Shown here one piece after another: positions 31,695 through 43,498 of a DNA stretch of 64,000 bases. Under the pieces are notes generated by a model. It was given only the letters and a program-made list of their open reading frames with translations. It had not been told where the DNA came from and ran no database searches. Origin of the DNA: Artemisia argyi (Eukaryota; Streptophyta; Magnoliopsida; Asterales; Asteraceae); the NCBI GenBank assembly GCA_030686995.1, contig CM060687.1, forward strand, positions 166,750,770 through 166,814,769, in the 5' to 3' direction. A program made the translations under genes and the position numbers. Position 1 is the stretch's first letter; every line of letters begins with the position of its first letter.

Positions 31695-34185
31695 TATACC
31701 CTTACACTTGAGATTTGCTTGTCCTCAAGCAAATGAGCTTTTATTCTACTCAAAAGACAAGTTAGGGGTCATTTAACACTAATATAAAAGTAATTACAAC
31801 AAATAATCGTTCCACTAAAGACCAATAGACAAGCACGGAGGTCATACACTAGCACCTCACAAATAGTGTTTAGATACTCACATCTCTCGGGTGTAATAAA
31901 GTAATATAACATTATGGAAATGGAAGATATCTCTCACTACCTGTCATAGCAAAATAGACTACCATAGGCTTGGGAAAGGATCAAACCTCCACCACATGGC
32001 GTAAGCACCTAGGATAAACTATCAAAGAGGTCTTTTAAAGGGTTGTAACGTTAGGTATAGGGATATGAATTACACGGTTTTGTTGGATAAAGGAAGTTTT
32101 ACTGGTGGCGAGTTAACAATCTTAGTTAATTACATGTATAATATGGCGTTGCTAAGCCAAGACTAGACTCGACTTAAACTAATAAATGAAAAATAACAAA
32201 AAACATAAAATGAACATAGAATAAAAACGGGATGGTAGTCCGTATGTTTTTTCTCTTTTTCCTTTTTTTTCTATTTTTTTTTTCTTTTTTCTTGATTTTT
32301 CGATTTTTTTTTTATTATTATTTTTTTTTTTTTTGCATACATTCTTACCCTACCATCAAAAATAATACATCATAGGGAATGAACATTCCCCTTACACTTG
32401 AATCTTTACATACTTTACATTAAACTATTCTAATGACTCGAATTAAGAAAATCAAAACACTTGGAGCACTTTTAAGATTATCGTACATATGGGGGTAATA
32501 AGTGATGTTCTTCCCCATTACTCCATAAAATAAGTACTTACCCATGAGTCCCAATCGTCCCAAAACAATATGTACAAGGATATGACTCGACTTAGCAACC
32601 ATGTAATCAATTAGAAAGTTAACTTAGGGTTTAACAAATAACAATAATGCACTAAAAATGAGCGCATACACGGAAGGCTAAGGCGATTTGGGTGTACATT
32701 TAAGTGGGGTGTAACAAATTCTTCCTTTAAGTAAAATGCTTAAAGTTAGAAACGAAAAGATAGGCTCGGAGGGGTGTACTAGGGGTTTCGTGTACTAAAA
32801 ATGAGTACAACACTAAGGGTGTGAGAAAAATTAGTTGACTTAACTAGCCAAGTAATATGACTTAAATGGTCAAGTAATTGTAATACGGGTTTAACACAAG
32901 GGTGATCCTAATGCCTCTTATCATGTAGTAAATCCTACCACACGAATGTAGTCTCACTAGCGGTCTCGGGATGCATCACTAACGCAAGTTCTAGAATCTA
33001 AATGCTACCGGTACACTCATAAGCACTAATAATGAATGCTTTTCCTATCAAATCTAAAGGCGAACCTCACATTTTTGGGTGGAAATTTTTTCTGAATATA
33101 TGGTTATGTGCTAGTTATACAATCTCCTATCCATGAGACGCTTGCTATGGCTAAAGTTTCACTCCTAAATGTTGTAAAAAATTTTAAATTTGGCGCTAAA
33201 ATTACACTAACAAGTATTTATCATAGTTTTATTACACATCTACCATTAAACAAAACAAACTCAAGCGAAAGTGCATATGTAAGGTATCATCTTTTTGCCC
33301 TCCCCTTACACTTAAGATGAACATTGTCCCCAATGTTCAAGTAAAGAATGTAAAAGTGAAATAAGTAAAAAGAATGAAATCAAATACTCCCCTGATTCGC
33401 TGGGTATGGATTTTAGGTTGGCCAGGTTAAATCTTCTTCCAAGAAAACGAACGATCAAAGCTTCCCTTCCAGAATATAAATCATCTCCTTGTCGAACATA
33501 ACCTGTAAAACCTGACAAAATAGACAAGACAACCTCGCGTAAAATCGGCGGCATCCTATATAAGTTCCTAAATCCTAGAAAACAAAGTAAGATATAATGC
33601 TTGTGGAATGAAGTTTGCAGATTTCCTGGAGATTATAAAACTTAATAATTCACAAAAACCATAAGACTCCGTTAGAAAAACAAAACTGTTAAAATTTCCA
33701 GATTTTTGACTCCTGACGCCGTCAAGAGTAAACTCTGACGCCGTCAGAATGGACCTGCAGAAATTCTTATGTTAAGTTTCCGGAAAATTTCTGGAAAAAC
33801 TTCGTCCTACTTCCTGGAAAATCCTGCAAAACTTCATTATGACTCAATACAAGCATTTGACTCTAACAATTATGAATATACATGTTCATTTAATATTGTG
33901 GAGAATCATGATCGGTTTGTTTCTTAAAAACATATTTGGGGTTTCCCCTTACACTTATCTTTTGCAAAAATACTTTTAGGTTGGAGTTAAGACTAGGCCA
34001 AACAAAATAATAAAGTATTTCCACATTTTAATTTAGAAGCATGATTAACCAACAATAAAAATAAAACATGCATACGGAAGCAAATAACAATCAAACAAAT
34101 AAAATCACACAAAACATAGGTTGCCTCCCAAGAAGCGCTTTTCTTTATTTACGAGTCTTGTAGCTAGACTCAAAGTCATGGGTTA
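31695..34185 (-). other. Long noncoding 3' region of the Athila-like element
   Basis: This 2.5-kb stretch between the gag-protease stop and the 3' LTR is where Athila elements often carry an envelope-like ORF; none is seen. On the minus strand it contains AAGTGTAAGGG at four spots (ends near 31700, 32390, 33305 and 33950). The one next to the LTR is the likely polypurine tract. Confidence 0.6.
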
Positions 34186-36447
34186 CTACGTGATCTCATC
34201 ATTGGAAATGATATACCCCATATAGTTGCGATCATTACTGTTATGGTGGTAGTGCCTCAATCTGTCGGTACTCGCAATCACCTTCCCACCTAATTTGCTT
34301 CTTAAGTTAGCTACCCCATCTTGGCTCAATCCTTCGATTGTGAATGGCCCATACCACCAAGGACTTGGTTTATCGGGTGGTATTGTTGTTTCCAAGTGTC
34401 TCAAGAGCACCAAGTTCCCTTCCTCAAATGGTGTATGACTTTTTTCATGTTGAGTATGTTCGAGTTCAATCGGAACCTTATTGCTTTTTCTTCTTTCATC
34501 CTTAGCTTTCTTATAGCTTTTGATCCTTGCCTCCCATGCAAGAATCTTATTCTGAACACGAATGGGTGTCGTGCCAATGTTGTTTTTGATCATTCTCCAA
34601 CTCAAATTTTCATGCCCACTTCGCGGGGTCATGGGAAAACTAATCTTTCTTTTCCCTGATTTAAGCTCAATCTTCCTGCCTTCATACTTAATGACAGCCC
34701 TAGCGGTGGTGAGGAATGGTGACCCAAGGATTATTGGCATGTATCCATCCCCTTTATCATCGATGATCATAAAATCAACGGGGTACATGAATCCTGCGAC
34801 ATTAACTAGTACATCTTCTGCGATTCCTAGGGGGTATACGTACGAGTGTCCAACAAGAGATAACCTAACACGAGTAGGTGCTGGCATTTTAGACGTTAGT
34901 TGGATGTAGGTAGTTAGGGGCATAAGATTTACTTCCGATCCTTGGTCGGCGAAAGCACTAAGATGTTTCAAGTCCCCGATGCTTGTTGGTATTTCAAAGT
35001 TCCCACATGCTACCTGCTTAGTAGCCACTTTCTGTACCAGTAACCTCTCGAATACTGATCCTCCAGGAAGCGTATCATACTCATCTTCCTCTTTCTCAGG
35101 AATCTGTCCGGAGGATTGGTTACGCCCATCACCCTTAATCCAATTTGTTATGGTGTTTTTGTTTATATCATGTTTCAGGTAGTAACTCAAAGGTTGGGAC
35201 TCTGGTTGTTTTTCTAAGGTCTGTTTACCAGGAGTTTCTACCTTCTCGTTATATTTATGGACAATGGTGATGGAGTTAACAAATTGGGTGGTGGGAGTGG
35301 TGCTTTCTTTCCTTAGTAGTATTCGTTCGGGGGTTCTCTGATTGGCACACTCCTCCAATAGACTCAACATCTCATTCATTTTCTCCTGCATTTCTTCTTT
35401 CTGCTTATAAACTGATTCTTCGAATCTAGCAAGCCAATCAGAGTGAGTTGCCATATATTCTCTCATCCTAGCCTCAAACTCCGAGCTAAGTTCCTTGGGA
35501 GGGGAACAAGGTGGGGAATAGTTCTGAAAAGTCTCGGCGTTTTCTCTAGAGGGTGATTCAGATAATGGTACAGGAGTTGTTTTTGAGACAGAATTGACAG
35601 TAGCCCGTCTAGGACTCAAAGGTCGCCTATGCCTTTCCTCAAAATAGTCAACCTTTGCCTCAAGTTTGCATAGGAGTTCATCGGGTACTTCGGTGGTTCC
35701 TCCAGACGTCGAGACTGCATTGATGGCCGCTTCTATCATATGTTTAAACTCCCACAATTCCTTATTGTCAGTGGCGAGCTCCTCGATAATTGCCCAAGAC
35801 TCCTCGGCGTTCTTATTACGCAGTTTTCCTCCCGCAGCCCTGTCTATGGTGCGCTTAGTGTGATAGTCAACATGGTCGTAGAAAATCTGGACTAATAACC
35901 AAAGGTTTATGCCATGATGAGGGAGCTTATGGAGGAGATCCTTAAAACGGGCCCAAGTCTCGTAGAAAGTTTCACCCCGCTGTTGCTCAAACATCAAAAT
36001 GTCCCTTCTAAGCATTGCAGTCTTTTCCGGCGGAAAGAATTGGGTAAGGAAGCGATTGGCGAGATTGTCCCATGTGGTGATGGATCCCGCGGGTAAGCGC
36101 TCAAGCCATTGATTAGCTTGATCCCGTAGAGAGAATTGGAATAGGCGTAAACGGGTAGTCTCTCTAGTTTCAACACCTAGGTCTATGGAATCTACGATTT
36201 TGAGAAAGTCCTTAAGATGTTGGTTTGGATCTTCGGAACGAAGTCCATGGAATGCACATCCGCTTTGCACCAACCGGATGGTGTCGGATCGCAAGGGGGT
36301 CACATTGGCTCCGGTGAGCTCAATGGTGTTTCGGTAGCCTTGGTGGCTAGGTCGGGAGTACTCTCCTAAGGTTCGGGGCCTAAGGGGTTCTAGTGGTGGG
36401 TTTTGTTGTGGTGGGTTGACGGGTTCAAAGATGTTACCACCTTCCAT
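34186..36447 (-). CDS. Gag-protease polyprotein with integrase tail, Athila type
   Basis: This is an uninterrupted 753-codon frame. Residues about 50-250 match Athila gag capsid: QSGCAFHGLRSEDPNQHLKD, LFQFSLRDQANQWLERLPAG and RRDILMFEQQRGETFYETWA. Residues about 340-390 form a Glu/Lys-rich, coiled-coil-like stretch. A retropepsin-like protease follows (about 500-610), with FADQGSEVNLMPL as the active-site region; relatives usually have DLGAS, so D and G are kept but neighbours differ. It ends with PIILGSPFLTTARAVI and a tail with FEEGNLVLLRHLE and WWYGPFTIEGL, which resembles the integrase C-terminal domain. RT, RNase H and the integrase core are missing, yet the frame stays open across the junction. 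No zinc knuckle was seen. It would form virus-like particles if expressed. Confidence 0.85.
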   Translation of the reverse strand: MEGGNIFEPVNPPQQNPPLEPLRPRTLGEYSRPSHQGYRNTIELTGANVTPLRSDTIRLVQSGCAFHGLRSEDPNQHLKDFLKIVDSIDLGVETRETTRLRLFQFSLRDQANQWLERLPAGSITTWDNLANRFLTQFFPPEKTAMLRRDILMFEQQRGETFYETWARFKDLLHKLPHHGINLWLLVQIFYDHVDYHTKRTIDRAAGGKLRNKNAEESWAIIEELATDNKELWEFKHMIEAAINAVSTSGGTTEVPDELLCKLEAKVDYFEERHRRPLSPRRATVNSVSKTTPVPLSESPSRENAETFQNYSPPCSPPKELSSEFEARMREYMATHSDWLARFEESVYKQKEEMQEKMNEMLSLLEECANQRTPERILLRKESTTPTTQFVNSITIVHKYNEKVETPGKQTLEKQPESQPLSYYLKHDINKNTITNWIKGDGRNQSSGQIPEKEEDEYDTLPGGSVFERLLVQKVATKQVACGNFEIPTSIGDLKHLSAFADQGSEVNLMPLTTYIQLTSKMPAPTRVRLSLVGHSYVYPLGIAEDVLVNVAGFMYPVDFMIIDDKGDGYMPIILGSPFLTTARAVIKYEGRKIELKSGKRKISFPMTPRSGHENLSWRMIKNNIGTTPIRVQNKILAWEARIKSYKKAKDERRKSNKVPIELEHTQHEKSHTPFEEGNLVLLRHLETTIPPDKPSPWWYGPFTIEGLSQDGVANLRSKLGGKVIASTDRLRHYHHNSNDRNYMGYIISNDEIT

Positions 36448-36605
36448 GATGTCGGATGGTAAAGAGTTACGAACAAAGGCACGAAGAAATAAGATAGACT
36501 AAAGAATACCTAAAAAAAAAAAAAAAAAAAAAATCTTACTAGAAAGGAATCTAGCAAGTAGACCTAATAAAAAGAAATCCTAACCTAGACAATAACTATT
36601 CCCCA

Positions 36606-36618
36606 GGCTGCGGCGCCA
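36606..36618 (-). promoter_or_regulatory. Primer-binding site of the Athila-like element
   Basis: The minus strand reads TGGCGCCGCAGCC, six bases inside the LTR at 36625. TGGCGCC-type sites are usual for Athila and Tat elements. Confidence 0.75.
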
Positions 36619-36624
36619 AAAACT

Positions 36625-38034
36625 TGATGCTTGGGAATCACACCTTGCTTTACCTCTCGAGGGATCTCGAGAAGCTTACAACCCCCACCAGGCAGTGTAC
36701 CTGATCGTTGTAGTATAGTATAGTGACAAGTACCGGGGGATTGATCGTTCAGCTTGGGAATAGTGTCGCTAGGATTAGAAAGCCTAAATTATTAGTTCTA
36801 AGGGTGAGAGATGATTATTTTTGTCTTTTTATATTTTTATGAAAGCAAGTAAAATCTCGGGTTTTGAAGGAGTGGGCGGAATTAGTTGCTATTCAACTAA
36901 CCCAAAACTAAGATGCAATCAAAATAAAATAATAAAAATTAAAATAAACTAATTTATACTAAGGTTGTGAGCAGTAATTGGAGAAATTGTGTTTACTTAG
37001 ACTTCATTACTCCCTAGATATCTTTTACACGTTAATTACTTGTTATAATTGCATGGATGACGGATCGTATTCCTTAATACCATTCATGGGGTGGCATACA
37101 TAACTCCCCAATTCTATGAGCTCTTATCTCCTCCTACACCATGACCCAGCACAACTATAGGGATTGTAAACAGTGGCTCATGCATTAAATACAACCAATA
37201 AAGACCTAGTACGCCTCGGTTCATGTTTCTTAAGACGTTCAAGCATGTTACCATTTGGAGATCTGCCAGTTTTCTTAAGCCTAACATATAAAATCATTCA
37301 TCCAAGAACAAGAATAAACAAGTAATCAACACATAATCAATATCTAGGTTTCATTAGATCTAAGCAAACACAAGAGAGATCTAGCCTAGCATAATTGAAT
37401 TGAGACAAGAACAAGATATAGGCAACCAACACATAGACATATTGATTGAATTAGGAGAATACTTATCTCAATTACAATGCAAGGTATCAAGGGTTTGGAA
37501 CCCTTGAAAACCTGTAAAAGAGGCACCAAATTCGTCTTTAGGGTTTCACCAAAACTTCTCTCTTTTTTAATGTAAAAACTAGAAAACTATATATAGGAAA
37601 ACTGGGCTGACGGCGTCAAGACAAGCATGTGACGCCGTCACCTCGCCGCCAAATACTTCCTCGGACGGCCTTGATCTCCTTATGACGGCCTGTGTGACGC
37701 CGTCACCAACCACGGTATTTTATTCTTGGCACTTTTGACGCCGTCAGGATGGCTTTTGACGCCGTCACCTCCTACGGTATTTTATTCTTGATGGCTGACG
37801 CCGTCAGGTGTAACTTTTGACGCCGTCACCTAGTGCTTCCAGCATGGAAAATTGATACTTTGCCGTTTTCTTCACTTTTATGCTCCAAAAACGTCCAAAA
37901 TGGCTTCTTTTCTAGAATTCACTCTCCAAGTACCTAAAATCACAAAAGGAACGATTTAGGGCAATATTTGATCAAATAAAGTCGGATTCGGGCTTAAATG
38001 ACCCCCTAAAAACGGATCATTTTTCGCCTCATCA
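36625..38034 (-). repeat. LTR of the Athila-like element (5' LTR in its own orientation)
   Basis: This is the partner of 30285-31694. It retains the two TGACG palindromes that are changed in the other copy. Confidence 0.95.
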
Positions 38035-39121
38035 CTCGTACTCAAGAAATTGATTATGATTAAATCTTCATACCTACAAACATTAAATGTATAAAGATGA
38101 TTAATTGTCATACTTTTTTTCATGTAAATGAAATATGACAATAGGATTTCAAAACACCTTTGATTACTTTTGCGAGGACGATGAGTAATCAAAAGGGTTT
38201 ATGAATCTATATAATCTTTACTATGTATACAAGACATAAGAATCCATGTGTGGATTAGATCATGCATCTAGGAGCAGAGATCTTAATTTAATCATTAATT
38301 TGATTTTGATTAAATAAGATTACTCCCGAGAACTCAGAGTGCAAGTAGGATAAATGAATTTATTTTCTTAAATCTCATATGTTGTTAACATATAAGAAAC
38401 AATATTCCATCTAAGCTAGACTTTAATCCTTAGCCTGGAATGAAGTTTCAATTAAGGAATTTAGGAAATAAAACATAAAACCTTGTGGCATGTGTTTATT
38501 AGGATAAACATAAGCGGTTAATAATCTAAACACAATATGACATGTCATTGAGGGGAGTCTCAATGATCAATCTTATATGATGAGATTGAATGCATGAATG
38601 GAAACCTTAAGTTTAACTAAAGGATTCATTATGTAAGTCATATTATGTATTGGATTATTTATATCATTTGCATGAATGCAAGATGAGTTGATAACAACAA
38701 ATATCTAAGTGAAAGTCATTAGATAAATTGTTAAACGAACAACTTAATGGACCTGCAAAGGACCAAATATTTGTTCAAATGTTTACGGATATTTGAGGAG
38801 CTCTGTTATGTTTTCATTCATTAATGCTTATATAACTGAGATGATGCTCAAGCCTAGTCGTAGTAGGATGACATCATGGATTATGACACCTCTAACTAGA
38901 TGTGCTCGATTGAGAGCATTGATGCATTATGCATTATATATTAAAAGAATAAGAATACTTTACAGTTTGGAAAACTGTTATTATGACTGTCTAAAGTAGG
39001 TGATTTGCTAGCTTCAAACACACTATGGAATGTATTGTTGCAATACTCGTATTGTACTTGATTGCACACATACAAAAGGACAATCATCATTCAAAACATT
39101 TTTGAATTTTGAAACAAGTAT
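38035..39121 (+). pseudogene. Copia RT remnant, right part, and 3' decay
   Basis: After the target duplication the frame resumes with TQEIDYD and stops. Later come YEIWQ, KTPL, MSNQKG and CGLDHASRSRDLNLI, matching successive RT blocks of copia polymerases. No frame is open. From about 38300 onward only noncoding decay is seen. It is cut at 39121 by element A. Confidence 0.6.
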
Positions 39122-42100
39122 TGATGAGTGTGTAAATACTCATCATTTCTGTCACATTTAGACTGCAAAAACATCTGAAAACACACAGGAATGCCTTAAA
39201 ATACATAAACTATCCCTGGATTATGTTTTTATGCAAAAGGATTGAAAACTGATGAAAAACAACATATTTCACATAATTTACAGTTTCAGTCCCTGAACTT
39301 TGAAAAAATGGCAAATCTAGTCCCTGGTAAATCAAAATATGTAAAATATCATCAAAGGTCCTTAGGGATTCATAAGTTTTCAAGTTTAGTCCTTTAAAGT
39401 TAAAAATTGCAAAATGACAACTTTAGTCCCTCAAGTTTGAAAATTGTCAAATTTAGTCCTTAAGGTTTTTAAAATGGAAAAATATTAAAAATAAACCTTG
39501 TACTATTTATAAATGACATAATTGGTCCTTGTGATAACATTGTGATATTTACAGGTTTGGTCCCCCAAAAATCCAAAATTACATTTTAGGTCCTTAGGCT
39601 TAAAATACCACAAACCAAACCGGACCCTTTATATTAAAAACCAAAACCAAACCCAAAATAAATAAACACCAAGCCCAATCCCTTCCCTAGCCCAAAAACA
39701 TACCCAGCCCACACCCTTAATATTTAAAACGGGGTCAAACCCCGTTTGACTTTCCCAAAATCGCCAACCACTGTTCACTCTCCTCTCCCACACTTGCAAT
39801 CCCAAAACCAGGGTGGTTTTCACCACCACCTCACCCCCCAGCTGGCTACCCTACATCCACCAGCTCATCCCACACCCCATCATACCACCCCATCCCACAT
39901 TTAATGCTTCCCCACCATTTTCCTTCCACTGTTTCACTCACATAACCTGTTTTTGTGGGTAACTTGCCCAAACTCATCTAAAACACTTTTCCCTTGTCCC
40001 CTCCACCTCTACAAACTCCCAAAATTCTTTAATTGCAAAGAAACTGCCCTAATCTACCTCAAAGACTTTTGGCGCCAAAAAGGTGTTTTAAACGGATATG
40101 ATTAATTTGGCCAATCCAACGGTTCTAATGAAGTGGGAAAGTCTCAGAGGTCGACAAGGAAGGATTAAAGTCTCTATAAGAGAGAAAAGAAGCAGATGAG
40201 AAGCCTATCTAGTGTAATTTTAATATCTTAGTTTCGTATTAAGCAATCTTAATTTTCCAGTGTAACATTTAGCTTTCAAGTATTGTAACAAGTGTTTTTA
40301 GTGTGAAATAAACCTGTTTCATCTTTTAATTTCAATCTCAATACCATTTTCAGTTTATGCAAAATTTATCTCAAAATTTTAAGTTACCTTGAATGTTGTT
40401 AATATTGGTTGTAAAGGACTCATAAGCTAATATAAGTTCCTTATATAGCTTATGCAAGCTATTAGAAACAATAAAAGCAGTTGTAGTCACTAAATTCAAA
40501 AATACATAAAAATTAAGAAAAATAAGTGAAAAATAAAAAATTGATGAAGAAGATGATCATAGCAAGGAGCAGGGTGCATAATAGATTGCCCTGGTGTTAG
40601 TGACCTCATGGGAGGCTTTAGGAAGTGAAATTGGATCTTGTGTACCTTGTTTTCAGCCTGGATACCACTTGTAAGCATTTTTATCAATATTTGCATTTCA
40701 CTGTGTATGTATGCTATATGATCTTGTTTGTGTAAATTCCTGATCTTATGTTGTTGTTAAGTGGTTTTGATAATTGATATCAGTTGCTTGTTTGTTAAAA
40801 TTCATAGTTGCTAAAAAAATCAAGTTTCACAGTCAAAATACCACTTTGTTCATTTCTGTGTTTGATGATTGTGTTGTTGTTGTTTTATGCTCATAAGGTC
40901 TTATTTGATGATAGAATAAGGTTTGAAAACAGATTTAAGGTCTAATTCATCAAGTTGTTTTAGAAATCTTCAAATCTGTCAACAAAAGGTGTGTTTGGTT
41001 AAACTGCTTTGAGGGATTTAGAGCTTGTTTTGTTTGTTGATTGTTGTTGAAACATGTCACCTTAGGTTTAAATAGGATAAATAAACTATAAAACTTAGGT
41101 TGTATTAGTTAAAAAGTCAAGATTAGCTTTAATCTTCATTAAGTAGTTAACTGTTAAGGTCTCAAGTCTCATTTTCATCACAGTAGTGCATTAGTAGGTA
41201 ATCTAGCTTAATTTAGCTTAATCATAACCTATTACAACATAATTAGTCAGTGGAATAGATTTAAAGTTCATAATAGTCAACATAAAGCATTTTCTTAAAA
41301 AGTCAAAAAGAGCTTTGGTCAGAAATCTCCAAAATGGCATGAATATTTGTGAATTTTGTGTAAGCTTTCAAGCTTTGAGCTTTTGATATGTATTAATCTA
41401 CCAGCTAAACTTGAGATTCACACATTTGTAATATTTTTGTGATTTTTCTTGTGCAAGTTATACAGGCTCAAACACACTTGCAGGGGAAGAAGCTCCCTTG
41501 CTACACAGACCACCACCACCACACCAACCACTTTTGTGGCTGATTCTTAGCTACTCAGTGGGTCCCACAGGCCCCAAGTTGGTTCTTTCAACCCCCCTCC
41601 TACCCATCTTTAAGTTTTGAGCTTAGTTTTGAGCTCAAGCTCACTGGGTCCCACCTGAAACCATCCCACAACCTTGTCCCATTTTTTGTCTCAGTCATCA
41701 ATAAGCAATTGCTTATTGTGGCTTGTTAGCTTATTCTGTGAACTTGTCTTATCAAATCTAGCTTAAACAAGTCCAACTAACTTAGGTAAACCAGAATCCA
41801 CCCTTGTGGACCCCACAAAAGCTCATTCGAGCTTATTTCTTAGTTTGGTCAAACTTAGTCAACTGTCAAAGCTAATAAGCACTTACAGTGCTTATTTTTG
41901 AGTTCCAAGTTATTTGTTTTTACAAAAGTTTCATATTTTAAGTATTTTAGTAGTTCTGTAAAAGAAAATTAGAAAAAGCCAAATTTAATTATAGTGATAG
42001 CTTCTATTTAATAGAAATTATCTTTTTAATTTTCTTTTTAGCTTATTTATAAGCACTTCTGCATTTTTATATTTTTATTAAATCTCTTTTATATTAAAGT

Positions 42101-43295
42101 ACTTTTATAAATTTTTCCAGATTTTTACTTTGTCATTTAGTGATATTTAAAATTAATATTAGTTTAATTAATTATTAATTAATATTAAAGAGTTAAATAA
42201 CAAAATTAGATTTTATTAATTAACACCTAGTTTTTATAATTTTCCTAGCTTTTATATAAGTAAGAACATTTTTAGGAATTTTTCTAGAATTTCTACTGTT
42301 CATTTTCTATTTTTATAATATAATTAGTATAATTGGTAATTAATTAATAATTAGAATAATAATTAGTAAATTAGTTTAAAAATACATAAAACAAACTTGT
42401 TATAATTTTTTAGGATTCCTGTGATGGTTAATTAGATTTATAAAAATCTTCTTAATTATCTAAGTCTTTTTAGTATTTGTAATAATTAAAATCAGTTTAA
42501 TTAGTTAATTAATAATTAATTAATAATAATTATATAAATAGTGTGAAAAATATAATTTTAGTTTTAAAATAAGTTTTATAATATTTTAGGTTTTTCTAAG
42601 TTTTAATTTTATATTTCTAGACTTATTTTACATTTTCTTACTTATTAGTGAATTATTAATTAATTAAAAATAGTTATTAAATAATAATAATTAATTAATT
42701 AGTTATAAAAATAATTTTAAATTTCCAATAATTTTCTTATAAGTTTAGGATTCCAAAAATATAATTTTCATATTTGTGAGAGTTATATTTGACAGAATTC
42801 ACGTTTAGTTTTGTACGTTTACGTTTATTTAAATTTAAACGTACATTTTATTTCTTTTTACATTTTTTTGGTGTTATTAACTTTTAAATAAATTAGTAAT
42901 TATAAAATAAATATTTTAAGTTTATTTAATTTTCATTTAAGCCCCTAAGGCATGCAAATTTCTACTATAGTTAAAATCGTTTTTGTTTCATACGTTTACG
43001 TTTAAATATTAAACGTACGCGTTTTCCAGTTCCTTTTCATTTGTGTTTATCTGATTTCACGTATTAGTTGATATAGCTTATCAAAGCTATTCTAACTTAT
43101 ATCTCAGTAGTACAATCACTTGAACCCTTTTTCTGTTCAATTCACCTGATCTCAAAGTCATTTTATTTCAGATTTCACGCCTCGTTGGGATTTAACGACC
43201 CGGGGAAACACTACACTCCACGGAGTATTGGTTTAGACTGTTTGACTTGTTGACCATTACTTGGTTGATATTTTCTGACTGTTTGAGACCAATCA
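39122..43295 (+). repeat. Left LTR of element A, about 4.2 kb
   Basis: It begins with a terminal hairpin (TGATGAGT, 8-base loop, ACTCATCA) and ends CCAATCA before the primer site. A GGTCC-type repeat array fills 39285-39600. A TATA-like CTCTATAAGAG lies near 40177 and AATAAA near 40306. This suggests a 1.05-kb U3, a short R and a roughly 3-kb U5, AT-rich from 41900 to 42950. Confidence 0.85.
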
Positions 43296-43298
43296 AAA

Positions 43299-43316
43299 TT
43301 TGGCGCTGCTGCCGGG
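43299..43316 (+). promoter_or_regulatory. Primer-binding site of element A
   Basis: TTGGCGCTGCTGCCGGGG lies just inside the left LTR end. Element B carries the same site with CGC instead of TGC. Confidence 0.75.
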
Positions 43317-43498
43317 GAGGTGTGCTGCGTATAACGACTTTTGAAGCATCTGTGAGTTTGAATTATTCACTCATTGTTATATATCATATTTTGTCCATAT
43401 TTCTATATTATCTTATAAAAACAAAAATCCAAAAAGAATTTTCTTTTCTATTTTTGAATCCCCGTCACTCTAAGGATTCTTAGAGTTGTCTCTAGTGC

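Larger units (their letters stand above)
30285..38034 (-). mobile_element. Non-autonomous Athila-like LTR retrotransposon, 7,750 bp
   Basis: Two 1,410-bp LTRs (30285-31694 and 36625-38034) begin TGATGC and end CTCATCA. The 5-bp direct repeat CTCGT flanks both sides (30280-30284, 38035-38039). The primer site and ORF show minus orientation. By eye the LTRs differ at about ten positions, so insertion is recent. Only gag, protease and an integrase tail remain, so it needs another element's polymerase and integrase. It interrupts the copia RT remnant. Confidence 0.95.

Noticed and set aside
31695..34185. Possible envelope-like gene in the 3' part of the Athila-like element
   Set aside because: No ORF over about 80 codons and no membrane-protein pattern on the element's strand.
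39629..39829. 66-codon minus-strand ORF repeated at 61724-61924
   Set aside because: It is duplicated only because it lies in both LTRs of element A; low-complexity translation without a domain.
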